Below, in pieces: positions 17,349 to 24,922 of a stretch of 64,000 nucleotides of DNA. The stretch covers positions 1-64,000 of the forward strand of contig NZ_BMSG01000004.1 of NCBI RefSeq assembly GCF_014649035.1, read 5' to 3'. Source of the DNA: Streptomyces sindenensis (lineage in GTDB: Bacteria > Actinomycetota > Actinomycetes > Streptomycetales > Streptomycetaceae). How positions within the stretch are numbered: the first letter of the stretch is position 1; each line of letters begins with the position of its first letter. The notes under the pieces were generated by a model that did no database searches, was not told the DNA's origin, and saw nothing but the letters and a program-made list of their open reading frames with translations. The translations under genes and the position numbers were made by a program.

Positions 17349-18530
17349 TCACCGGTCGGGCGCGGCCTCCGGGCGCGCATACGTACGGCCCTTCCAGGCC
17401 GCGCCCCGCCCCCGGTAGTGCTGCACCGCCGAGTCCACCGTCATCAGCAGGTACAGCACCGCCGTCAGCGGCAGCAGCGGGCCCAGCCACGGCGACTGCC
17501 GGTAGTACGCCAGCATCGGCAGGTACGTCGCCGTCATCAGCGCCCAGGCCGCGCCGCCCGCCCAGGCCGCCACCGCGTCGCCCGCCGACACCCCCGCCAC
17601 CAGCGTCACGGGCGGCGCCACATAGACGAGCAGCAGCCCCGGGACGGTCCCCGCCAGCAGCAGCGGGCTGTGCCGCAACTGCGCGTACGCGCTGCGCGCG
17701 ACCATCCGCCACAGATCCGCGAGCCGTGGATACGGCCGCACACTGTCCACCCGCTCCGCCAGTCCCAGCCAGATCCGGCCACCGCTGCGCCGCACCTCCC
17801 GCGCCAGCGACACGTCGTCGATCACCGCCTGCCGGATCGACTCCGGGATCCGCGCCCGCTCGGCGGCCTCCGTACGCAGCAGGACACAGCCGCCCGCAGC
17901 CGCGGCCGTCCGTGACCGGGCGCTGTTGACCCGGCGGAACGGGTAGAGCTGCCCGAAGAAGTAGACGAACGCGGGCACCACCAGGCGCTCCCAGACGCTC
18001 TCCACCCGCAGCCGCGCCATCTGCGACACCAGATCGAAGCCGTCGGGGCCGCCGGGACCGGCCGCGGCCACCAGATCGCGCAGACTGTCCGGCTCGTGCG
18101 CGATGTCCGCGTCGGTCAGCAGCAGGAAGTCCGGCTTGTTCCGCCGGGCCACCGCGATCCCGTGCCGCAGGGCCCACAGCTTGCCCGTCCAGCCCCGCTC
18201 GGGCTCCCCGGGCGTCACCACCGTCAGCGGGAGACCGCCGTACCGGGTCGCCAGGTCCCGGGCCAGCGGCCCGGTGCCGTCGCTGCTGCAGTCGTCGACG
18301 AGGATGATCCGGGCCTCCCCCGGATAGTCCTGGACCAGCAGCGACGGCAGGCTCACCGGCAGCATCGCCGCCTCGTCGCGGGCCGGCACCACCACCGCGA
18401 CCGACGGCCAGCTCGCCGGGTCGCCGCGCCGGGGGAGCCGCTGGTCCGTCCGCCAGTAGAAGCCCTGCCCCAGCAGCAGCCACACCCACACACTCAGCGA
18501 ACCCACGGCGATCCAGGCAACGGCGCTCAT
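17349..18530 (-). CDS. glycosyltransferase family 2, HpnB-like
   Basis: 393 residues from ATG 18530. An N-terminal membrane helix (AVAWIAVGSLSVWVWLLLGQ) is followed by a GT-A domain (SVAVVVPARDEAAMLPVSL, ILVDDCSSDGTG, LLTDADIAHE). A Gln/Arg-rich acceptor segment and three C-terminal hydrophobic helices complete it. Layout and length match the hopene-associated HpnB type of processive GT2 enzymes. No hopanoid cluster surrounds it, so the acceptor is uncertain. It converges with the TerD gene and is divergent from the racemase-like gene. Confidence 0.82.
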   Translation of the reverse strand: MSAVAWIAVGSLSVWVWLLLGQGFYWRTDQRLPRRGDPASWPSVAVVVPARDEAAMLPVSLPSLLVQDYPGEARIILVDDCSSDGTGPLARDLATRYGGLPLTVVTPGEPERGWTGKLWALRHGIAVARRNKPDFLLLTDADIAHEPDSLRDLVAAAGPGGPDGFDLVSQMARLRVESVWERLVVPAFVYFFGQLYPFRRVNSARSRTAAAAGGCVLLRTEAAERARIPESIRQAVIDDVSLAREVRRSGGRIWLGLAERVDSVRPYPRLADLWRMVARSAYAQLRHSPLLLAGTVPGLLLVYVAPPVTLVAGVSAGDAVAAWAGGAAWALMTATYLPMLAYYRQSPWLGPLLPLTAVLYLLMTVDSAVQHYRGRGAAWKGRTYARPEAAPDR

Positions 18531-18588
18531 CCGCCGAAGTCTGCCCCACCGAGCCCGGTTCGCAAGGGCTGTCGGCTAGGGTGACCGG

Positions 18589-19374
18589 GTGAAGATCGCG
18601 CTCATGGACTCCGGAATCGGCCTGCTGGCGGCAGCGGCCGCCGTGCGCCGCCTGCGGCCCGACGCCGAGCTGGTGCTCTCCTCCGACCCCGGCTCGATGC
18701 CCTGGGGACCCCGCACTTCCGAGGACCTGACCGCGCTGGCCCTGGACGTCGCCCGCGCCGCCGCGGCCCAGCGCCCCGACGCGCTGATCATCGCCTGCAA
18801 CACGGCCTCGGTCCACGCCCTGCCGGCGATCCGCGCCGAGCTGGAGCCGGCCCTGCCGGTCATCGGCACGGTCCCCGCGATCAAGCCCGCGGCCGCGGGC
18901 GGCGGCTCCGTCGCCATCTGGGCCACCCCGGCCACCACCGGCAGTCCCTACCAGCGCGGACTGATCGCGGAATTCGGCGGCTCCGCCGAGGTCACCGAGG
19001 TGCCCTGCCCCGGTCTCGCCGACGCCGTGGAGTTCGGCGACGAGGCCGCGATCGACCGGGCCGTCGCGGCGGCCGCCGCCCGCACCCCGTCCGACGTGCG
19101 GGCCGTCGTCCTCGGCTGCACCCACTACGAGCTGGTCGCGACCCGGATCCGCGACGCCGTGCAGCGCCCCGGCCGCCCCCCGCTCGCCCTGCACGCCTCC
19201 GCCGGGGCGGTCGCCGCCCAGGCGCTGCGCCGGATCGGTGCGGAACCCGCTCCGACGGCCGCCCCCTCCGGCGCGCTCACCGTGCTGCGGGCGGGCCGCG
19301 TCGCCGCCCTCCCGGACGCCGCCCTGACGTATGCGGAAGGCCGGATCCTGGCCGCCGGAGCACCCGTCCGCTGA
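18589..19374 (+). CDS. Asp/Glu racemase family protein (glutamate racemase-like)
   Basis: GTG at 18589, 261 residues. It has the MurI layout: N-terminal MDSGIGLLAA, first catalytic-Cys segment ACNTASVHAL and second catalytic-Cys segment VLGCTHYEL. Glutamate racemase makes D-glutamate for peptidoglycan. The opening reads MDSGIG rather than the usual DSGVGG, and the protein lies outside any wall-synthesis cluster. It may be a second, divergent racemase rather than the essential MurI. Confidence 0.82.
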   Translation: MKIALMDSGIGLLAAAAAVRRLRPDAELVLSSDPGSMPWGPRTSEDLTALALDVARAAAAQRPDALIIACNTASVHALPAIRAELEPALPVIGTVPAIKPAAAGGGSVAIWATPATTGSPYQRGLIAEFGGSAEVTEVPCPGLADAVEFGDEAAIDRAVAAAAARTPSDVRAVVLGCTHYELVATRIRDAVQRPGRPPLALHASAGAVAAQALRRIGAEPAPTAAPSGALTVLRAGRVAALPDAALTYAEGRILAAGAPVR

Positions 19375-19455
19375 CCGTCCGGCCGCTCGGCCCGCTCGCC
19401 CGATCGGCCCCCGCCGCCCCGGCCGGGAGCCCGGAACGCGGTTACGCTGCTGAAT

Positions 19456-20019
19456 ATGACCGACCACCCCGAGAGTGCGAGCCACGGGTCGAGCCAGGCG
19501 CCGCCCACGGAGTGGAACGGCCGCGCCACCAACCGGCTCCAGTGGGTGCTGGCCCTCGCGGGCGCCGGCTGCGTGGCGCTCGGCATCGAGCTCGCCGTCG
19601 ACGGAGCCTGGACCTCGGGCATCGCCCCGCTGCTCATGTCCGTGATCGGCTGCCTCGCCGCCGGACTGCTGATCCTCTTCGGCACGCTCGCCTTCGTCCA
19701 TGTGGCCGTCAGGGTCGACGGGGACAGCCTGGAGGTCCGCTGCGGCCACGCCGGACTGCCCCGCCGCCGGATCCTGCTCAGCCATGTCACGGGCGCGGAG
19801 TTCGTCCCCCGGATCAATCCGCGCGAGTGGGGCGGCTGGGGCTACCGCTGGCGCCCCGAACAGGGCACCGCCGTGGTGGTCCGCAAGGGCGAGGGCATGG
19901 CCCTGCGCCTCGGCGACGGCCGTACCTTCACCGTCACGGTCGACGACGCGGAGACGGCCGTACGGTTCATCCGGCAACGCCTGCACCTGCCCTCCTCCGG
20001 GAAACGGCCCCGCGACTGA
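19456..20019 (+). CDS. two-TM membrane protein with PH-like C-terminal domain
   Basis: 187 residues from ATG 19456. Two hydrophobic helices (about 31-52 and 62-84) are followed by a beta-rich domain of about 100 residues (VRVDGDSLEVRCG ... LRLGDGRTFTVTVDDAETAV). That pattern resembles bacterial pleckstrin-homology-like domains of membrane proteins. Role unknown. It is separated from lnt by a 200-base GC-rich stretch with a tandem repeat. Confidence 0.65.
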   Translation: MTDHPESASHGSSQAPPTEWNGRATNRLQWVLALAGAGCVALGIELAVDGAWTSGIAPLLMSVIGCLAAGLLILFGTLAFVHVAVRVDGDSLEVRCGHAGLPRRRILLSHVTGAEFVPRINPREWGGWGYRWRPEQGTAVVVRKGEGMALRLGDGRTFTVTVDDAETAVRFIRQRLHLPSSGKRPRD

Positions 20020-20110
20020 CCGGGCGGCCCCGGCGCCCGGGACCCCCGCCGGACGCCGCGCCGCCCCAGCGGGGGCCCGCTCCGAAGCCCCGGCGGCGAG
20101 CCGCCCCCGG

Positions 20111-20200
20111 GCCGCCCGGGTCCCGGCCCTGCGCAGGTCGACGCCGCCGCGCACAGCCGCCCGGGCCCCGGCCCCGCGCAGGTCAACGCCGCCGCGCACA
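20111..20200. repeat. two-copy 45-bp tandem repeat upstream of lnt
   Basis: A 45-base unit starting GCCGCCCGGG is present at 20111-20155 and again at 20156-20200 with about three differences. A partial third start follows. It ends some 25 bases before the GTG start of the Lnt gene. It is non-coding on the plus strand. Confidence 0.7.
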
Positions 20201-20224
20201 GCCGCCCCCCGTAGACTCCGGCGG

Positions 20225-21832
20225 GTGAGCGCCACCATGACCCCCGTCGACGATTCGCCGCCCCCGGCAGCGGCCCCCCGGGCCGCCGGGCTGCCGCGGC
20301 GGCTCTTCCGCCCGGCCGCCGCCGTGCTGTCCGGGCTCCTGCTCTACGCGAGCTTCCCGCCCCGGACCGTGTGGTGGCTCGTGCTGCCCGGGTTCGCGCT
20401 GCTCGGCTGGGTGTTGCACGGGCGACGGCTGCGGGCCGCGTTCGGCCTCGGCCTCCTGTCGGGCCTCGGCTTCATGCTGCCCCTGCTGCACTGGACCGGC
20501 GAGGACGTCGGCCCGGTGCCGTGGCTGGCCCTGGCCGTCGCGGAGGGGCTCTTCATCGCCGTGGGGTGCCTCGGTATCGCCGCGGTGACCCGCCTCGCGT
20601 ACTGGCCCGTGTGGGCGGCCGCGGTCTGGACGCTGGACGAGGCGGTCCGGGCCCGGATCCCGTTCGGCGGCTTCCCCTGGGGCAAGATCGCCTTCGGCCA
20701 GTCCGAGAGCCCCTTCCTGCCGCTCGCCGCCCTCGGCGGCACCCCGCTGCTCTCCTTCGCCGTCGTGCTGTGCGGCTTCGGCCTCTGCGAGGCGGTGCGC
20801 CGGATCATGGCGTACCGCTCCACCGGGAAGATCCCCCGCGCCGCCGTCGCCGGGGCCGCCGCGAGCGTCCTCGTACCGATCGCGGGGGCCTTCGCCGCGC
20901 TGCCCCTGGTCGACGACTCGGCGGAGAACGGCACCGCCACCGTCGCCGCGATCCAGGGCAACGTGCCGCGTCTCGGCCTCGACTTCAACGCCCAGCGCCG
21001 CGCCGTCCTCGACAACCACGCCCGGCGCACCGCCGAACTGGCCGAGGAGGTGAAGGCGGGCAAGGAGAAGCAGCCCGACTTCGTGCTGTGGCCGGAGAAC
21101 TCCTCCGACCTCGACCCCTACCTCAACACCGACGCCCGCCAGGTCATCGACGACGCGGTCAAGGCGATCGGCGCCCCCACGGTCGTCGGCTCGGTGGTCG
21201 AGAAGGGCTCCGACAGCCTCCGCAACACCCTCATCGAGTGGGACCCCGACCGGGGCCCCGTCGACACCTACGACAAGCGTCACATCCAGCCGTTCGGCGA
21301 GTACATGCCGATGCGCACGGTCGCCCGCTTCTTCAGCGAGGACGTCGACCGGGTGCAGCGCGAGTTCGTCCCCGGCACCGAGGTGGGCGTCTTCGACCTG
21401 GCGGGGACGAAGGTGGGGCTCGTGACCTGTTACGAGGCCGCCTTCGACGACGCCGTACGCGACACGGTCAAGCACGGCGGACAGATGATCGCCGTGCCGA
21501 GCAACAACGCGACCTTCGGGCGCAGCGAGATGACCTACCAGCAGCTCGCCATGTCCCAGGTGCGGGCCGTCGAGCACGGCCGGGCCGTCGTCGTCCCCGT
21601 CACCAGCGGGGTCAGCGCGGTGATCCGGCCCGACGGCACGATCGTGGAGAAGAGCGGGATGTTCACCCCCGCCGCCCTCGTCGACGAGGTCCCGCTGCGC
21701 TCCTCGCTCACCCCCGCCACCCGGATGGGCCCCCTGCCCGAGGGCGTCATCGCCCTGCTGGCCCTGGCGGGCCTGGGCTGGGTGAGCGTCTCGGCGGTCC
21801 GGGCACGCAGGGCGCACGGTGCCGGGAAGTAG
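20225..21832 (+). CDS. lnt: apolipoprotein N-acyltransferase
   Basis: GTG at 20225 gives 535 residues. About six N-terminal membrane helices are followed by a nitrilase-fold domain from about residue 235. It holds the Glu-Lys-Cys triad: WPENSSD (Glu), YDKRHIQPFGEYMP (Lys) and VTCYEAAFDD (Cys). The enzyme N-acylates the Cys of diacylated lipoproteins at the outer face of the membrane. A last hydrophobic helix lies near the C-terminus. The Nudix gene follows after 30 bases and is probably cotranscribed. Confidence 0.95.
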   Translation: MSATMTPVDDSPPPAAAPRAAGLPRRLFRPAAAVLSGLLLYASFPPRTVWWLVLPGFALLGWVLHGRRLRAAFGLGLLSGLGFMLPLLHWTGEDVGPVPWLALAVAEGLFIAVGCLGIAAVTRLAYWPVWAAAVWTLDEAVRARIPFGGFPWGKIAFGQSESPFLPLAALGGTPLLSFAVVLCGFGLCEAVRRIMAYRSTGKIPRAAVAGAAASVLVPIAGAFAALPLVDDSAENGTATVAAIQGNVPRLGLDFNAQRRAVLDNHARRTAELAEEVKAGKEKQPDFVLWPENSSDLDPYLNTDARQVIDDAVKAIGAPTVVGSVVEKGSDSLRNTLIEWDPDRGPVDTYDKRHIQPFGEYMPMRTVARFFSEDVDRVQREFVPGTEVGVFDLAGTKVGLVTCYEAAFDDAVRDTVKHGGQMIAVPSNNATFGRSEMTYQQLAMSQVRAVEHGRAVVVPVTSGVSAVIRPDGTIVEKSGMFTPAALVDEVPLRSSLTPATRMGPLPEGVIALLALAGLGWVSVSAVRARRAHGAGK

Positions 21833-21862
21833 CACCACCACCGGCCACGTAGGCTCGGATCC

Positions 21863-22345
21863 ATGGCTACTCCCGACTTCATCCGTGACATCCGCGCCAC
21901 CGCCGGGCACCAGTTGCTTCTGCTGCCCGGCGTGACGGCCGTCGTTCTCGACGACGAGGGCCGCGTCCTGCTCGGCCGGCGCGCGGACACGGGGAAGTGG
22001 GCGGTCGTCGGCGGGATCTCCGAGCCGGGGGAGGAGCCGGCGGCGACGGCGGAGCGCGAGGTGCTGGAGGAGACCGGCGTGCACTGCGTGGCCGAGCGGC
22101 TGGTGCTCGCCCAGGCGCTGCAACCCGTGCAGTACGCCAACGGCGACCGCTGCCAGTACCTGGACATCACCTTCCGCTGCCGGGCGACCGGCGGCGAGGC
22201 GCGGGTCAACGACGACGAGTCGCTGGAGGTGGGCTGGTTCCCGCTGGACGGGCTCCCGCCGCTCGGCGAGTTCGCCCTCTTCCGGATCAAGCAGGCACTC
22301 ACCGAGGGACCCGCCTGGTTCCAGCCCACCCCGAGCACGACCTGA
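21863..22345 (+). CDS. Nudix hydrolase
   Basis: 160 residues with a full Nudix box (GGISEPGEEPAATAEREVLEETGV), which binds the divalent metal and cleaves nucleoside diphosphates linked to another group. The segment before it (VTAVVLDDEGRVLLGRRADTG) is the usual first strand pair. The substrate cannot be told. It is convergent with the ceramidase gene, four bases away. Confidence 0.92.
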   Translation: MATPDFIRDIRATAGHQLLLLPGVTAVVLDDEGRVLLGRRADTGKWAVVGGISEPGEEPAATAEREVLEETGVHCVAERLVLAQALQPVQYANGDRCQYLDITFRCRATGGEARVNDDESLEVGWFPLDGLPPLGEFALFRIKQALTEGPAWFQPTPSTT

Positions 22346-22349
22346 ACCT

Positions 22350-24410
22350 CTACCGCACGGTGAAGGTTCCGGTGGCGCCGCTGAACGGTGTGATCTTGCC
22401 CAGCAGGTTCTTCGCGTCCCCGTGGTGCACGATCCGGTAGGTGCCGGGTGTGGTGTCCGCCGCGATCCTCCAGGTGATCGTGGCCTTCGAGGTGCCGGTC
22501 AGACCGTTGAGCCGGGTCCAGCGGTAGGTGGTCTCCCAGTCACCGTCGTCCAGGACGCGCTTCCAGGTGCCGTTCTCCAGCCGCTGGACCTCCAGGAAGG
22601 TGGAGCCCCGGCGGAGGTTGTTCTTCGGGTGGCCGGTGGCGAACTCGACGGTGGCGGTGGAGCCGCGCGCGTACGAGCCCTCCGGGGCCTTCAGGACCGC
22701 GCCGAACGCCTTGCCCGAGGGCGGGTTGTCGTACACGACCCCCGTCTGGAAGGTGAACTGCCGGCCCGACTCGTCCGTCGGCATCGTGCCCCGGTCCAGC
22801 GCCGTGCCCGCGCGCAGGGACTGAGCGATCCGGGCGTACTCCTGCTGGTAGGCGGGCAGGGTGTAGCGGCCGTACAGCGTGGAGCCGCCCTCGTAGTTCT
22901 GGGTGTCGTACTCCTCCGGCGTCGTGACGTACTGGCTGTAGGCGTTGGCGTACCCCTGGAGCAGGACGCGGTCCAGCGGCACGCCCAGTTGCTCGGCCAC
23001 CGTGCGGCGTACGCGGAGGCCGGAGGCGATGGTGAACTCGCCCGGGGCGGCCACCAGGTGCAGCTCGCCGATCTTCATGATCTGGAGGGGGAGCCGCTTC
23101 GGGGTGACCGGGTGGACGTTGCTCAGCAGACCTGTCGGGATCAGGCTCGCCTTCGGGTACTGGCAGGTGGCGAGCCAGGACGGGGTGTCGACGCGCAGCG
23201 CTTCGAGGACGGTGGCGATCGGGGTGCGCATGCCCTCCTCGAACAGCGGGATGGCCGGCCCGTCCTCGACGCTGCCGGCGAGCGTGGAGGCGCCCACGAC
23301 GGCGGGGCAGGTGCGGTGTTCCTCGCCGTCCGGTGTGTACTCCGGCCGTACGGTCACGTTCTCCATGTCGACGTACGCGAGCCGGGAGTCGACCCCTCCG
23401 GCGACGGGCCGCGCCTCCTCGTAGATCTCCCTGGCCTTGTCGAGCTGGCGCTCACCGATGATGCGCGCGTTCTCGAACTCGTCCTCGGTGGGCCCGGAAC
23501 CGGGCTTCAGATTGAGGTTGGGGGACATGTCGCCGGCGTTGGTGTTGGGGAAGGCGGCGACGAACCCCGGGGTGTCGTCGAGATGGCGGACGCCCTCGTG
23601 GTCGTGCTCCCAGGCGTGAGCGGCATAGCCCTTGTTGTCGGGGCTGATCAGCGTGTTCTTGTTGGTGATCGAGGTGTTGTGGGTGGCGAACCAGCTGATG
23701 GCGCCCGCGTCCTTGTCGCCCTGCTTGAACCGCAGCACGGTCATCGCCGGGTCGATGCCGTCGGGGAAGGCGGCCCGGTCGGCGGCCGGATTGCGGTCGA
23801 ACGCCTCCCGCGAGCGGTTGACGCTGGCGTTGGTCAGGGTCCCCGTGCCCAGGCTCATCGTGCCCGGTTTCAGGTCCTCGTGCGCCTCGGCCACGGACTC
23901 GGTGATGCCGTCGACGACCGCCCGGTAGGTCTCCTTCTGGAAGCCGAGGACGGAGAGGTTGTAGGCGACGTTGTGGGAGTACCCGCCGGGCCCCGAGTGG
24001 GTGTGCGTGGCCGAGAGGAGGACGTTGTCCTCCCCGTACAGGCTGCCGTAACGCTCCTTCAACTGCGCCATGACGCCCTGCCGGACGGACTGGAAGATCA
24101 TCGCCAGGTCCGCGTTGACGTACACCACGCGCTTGCCGCTCGCCCGGTCGACGACGACGAAGGCGCGCGACCGCTGCCGCTGATGGATGCCCGAGGTCTT
24201 CTGGTCGAAGCTGGAGTAGCCCATCATCCCCGTCTCGGCGGCCTCGCCCGTGACATCGGCGATGCCGCGACCGACGAGGTAGCCCGCCTCCTCGGCGGTG
24301 TCCGACGCGGACGCGGGGGAGGGGGCGCCGAGGGTGACCGCGCCGAGGGCGGCGGCGAGCAGCGCGACGGGCAGCCGGCGCCGGGAGCGGCGGACGGTGG
24401 GGGGTGGCAT
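22350..24410 (-). CDS. secreted neutral/alkaline ceramidase
   Basis: ATG at 24408-24410 directly behind AGGAGG gives 686 residues. A signal peptide (RRSRRRLPVALLAAALGAVTLGA ... ASA) precedes the ceramidase domain, which has DVTGEAAETGMMGY, the metal-binding HTHSGPGG and the nucleophile-serine segment NTNAGDMSPNLN. A C-terminal beta-sandwich domain follows (RGSTFLEVQRLENGTW). The enzyme hydrolyses N-acylsphingosines. Its promoter region is shared with the divergent lanthipeptide-like operon. Confidence 0.93.
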   Translation of the reverse strand: MPPPTVRRSRRRLPVALLAAALGAVTLGAPSPASASDTAEEAGYLVGRGIADVTGEAAETGMMGYSSFDQKTSGIHQRQRSRAFVVVDRASGKRVVYVNADLAMIFQSVRQGVMAQLKERYGSLYGEDNVLLSATHTHSGPGGYSHNVAYNLSVLGFQKETYRAVVDGITESVAEAHEDLKPGTMSLGTGTLTNASVNRSREAFDRNPAADRAAFPDGIDPAMTVLRFKQGDKDAGAISWFATHNTSITNKNTLISPDNKGYAAHAWEHDHEGVRHLDDTPGFVAAFPNTNAGDMSPNLNLKPGSGPTEDEFENARIIGERQLDKAREIYEEARPVAGGVDSRLAYVDMENVTVRPEYTPDGEEHRTCPAVVGASTLAGSVEDGPAIPLFEEGMRTPIATVLEALRVDTPSWLATCQYPKASLIPTGLLSNVHPVTPKRLPLQIMKIGELHLVAAPGEFTIASGLRVRRTVAEQLGVPLDRVLLQGYANAYSQYVTTPEEYDTQNYEGGSTLYGRYTLPAYQQEYARIAQSLRAGTALDRGTMPTDESGRQFTFQTGVVYDNPPSGKAFGAVLKAPEGSYARGSTATVEFATGHPKNNLRRGSTFLEVQRLENGTWKRVLDDGDWETTYRWTRLNGLTGTSKATITWRIAADTTPGTYRIVHHGDAKNLLGKITPFSGATGTFTVR

Positions 24411-24521
24411 GGAACCTCCTGGGGCGGGAGACGGGATGCCGGGCCCGGTCGGCGGCTCACCGACGTGGGAGGCCGGGCAGTGCCCCGACCGTAGAGCAGT
24501 GTGACCTGCGTCGCATAGATG

Positions 24522-24537
24522 TCTACCGGCCAGTAGA
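24522..24537. promoter_or_regulatory. 16-bp near-palindrome in the ceramidase/lanthipeptide intergenic region
   Basis: TCTACCGGCCAGTAGA is self-complementary at 14 of 16 positions. CAGTAGAAC at 24531-24539 recurs as its exact reverse complement GTTCTACTG at 24627-24635, over the presumed -10 of the lanthipeptide promoter. This looks like an operator with a half-site at the second promoter. No regulator gene is adjacent. Confidence 0.45.
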
Positions 24538-24605
24538 ACTCTCGGGCCGGTGTTCCGTCCGCGTTCCGTCCGCATCGCGTCCGCGTTCCGCCCGCATACG
24601 CCTCG

Positions 24606-24636
24606 TTGACATGCGCATGGCGTATTGTTCTACTGA
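24606..24636 (+). promoter_or_regulatory. putative promoter of the lanthipeptide-like operon
   Basis: TTGACA at 24606-24611 is followed after 17-19 bases by TCTACT or TACTGA. The region is AT-richer than its surroundings. ATGCGCAT just after the -35 is a perfect 8-base palindrome. The precursor ATG is about 40 bases further on. Confidence 0.45.
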
Positions 24637-24674
24637 GTGGCGGATCAATTGGCCAGTACGGGAGGAGGATATTC

Positions 24675-24842
24675 ATGCAGGCAGTTGAGGAAAAGGTCCA
24701 GAGCGGAACGGACCGGAACGCCGATGAGGTATTCGATCTGGTGATCGGCGATCTGGAACAGGAAATTCCGCCGCTCGCTTCTCCGACGAACTCGGGCAGC
24801 GGCACCGCCTGTGGTACGTGCGCGGGCGTCTACTGCTGTTGA
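24675..24842 (+). CDS. lanthipeptide-like RiPP precursor peptide
   Basis: 55 residues from ATG 24675 behind GGAGGAGG. The acidic N-terminal leader contains EVFDLVIGDLEQEI. After PPLASPTN comes a small-residue core, SGSGTACGTCAGVYCC. Cys46, Cys49, Cys54 and Cys55 could pair with Thr44, Thr48 and upstream Ser/Thr residues as lanthionine rings. The gene is first in an operon with a LanM-type dehydratase, two JmjC/cupin proteins and LanC. The cleavage site and ring pattern cannot be fixed from the sequence, and no peptidase or exporter gene is in the cluster. Confidence 0.85.
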   Translation: MQAVEEKVQSGTDRNADEVFDLVIGDLEQEIPPLASPTNSGSGTACGTCAGVYCC

Positions 24843-24922
24843 CGCGTGGCGGGTGGCGCCGGCCCGGTCCGGCGCCACCCGGTCGCGTCGTTGGGCCCAT
24901 CGGTGACGAGTCGGAGGCTGCT

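Noticed and set aside
24818..24922. Upstream start for the LanM-type protein inside the precursor gene
   Set aside because: It would overlap the precursor core out of frame. The GTG at 24923 has a near-perfect ribosome binding site five bases upstream.
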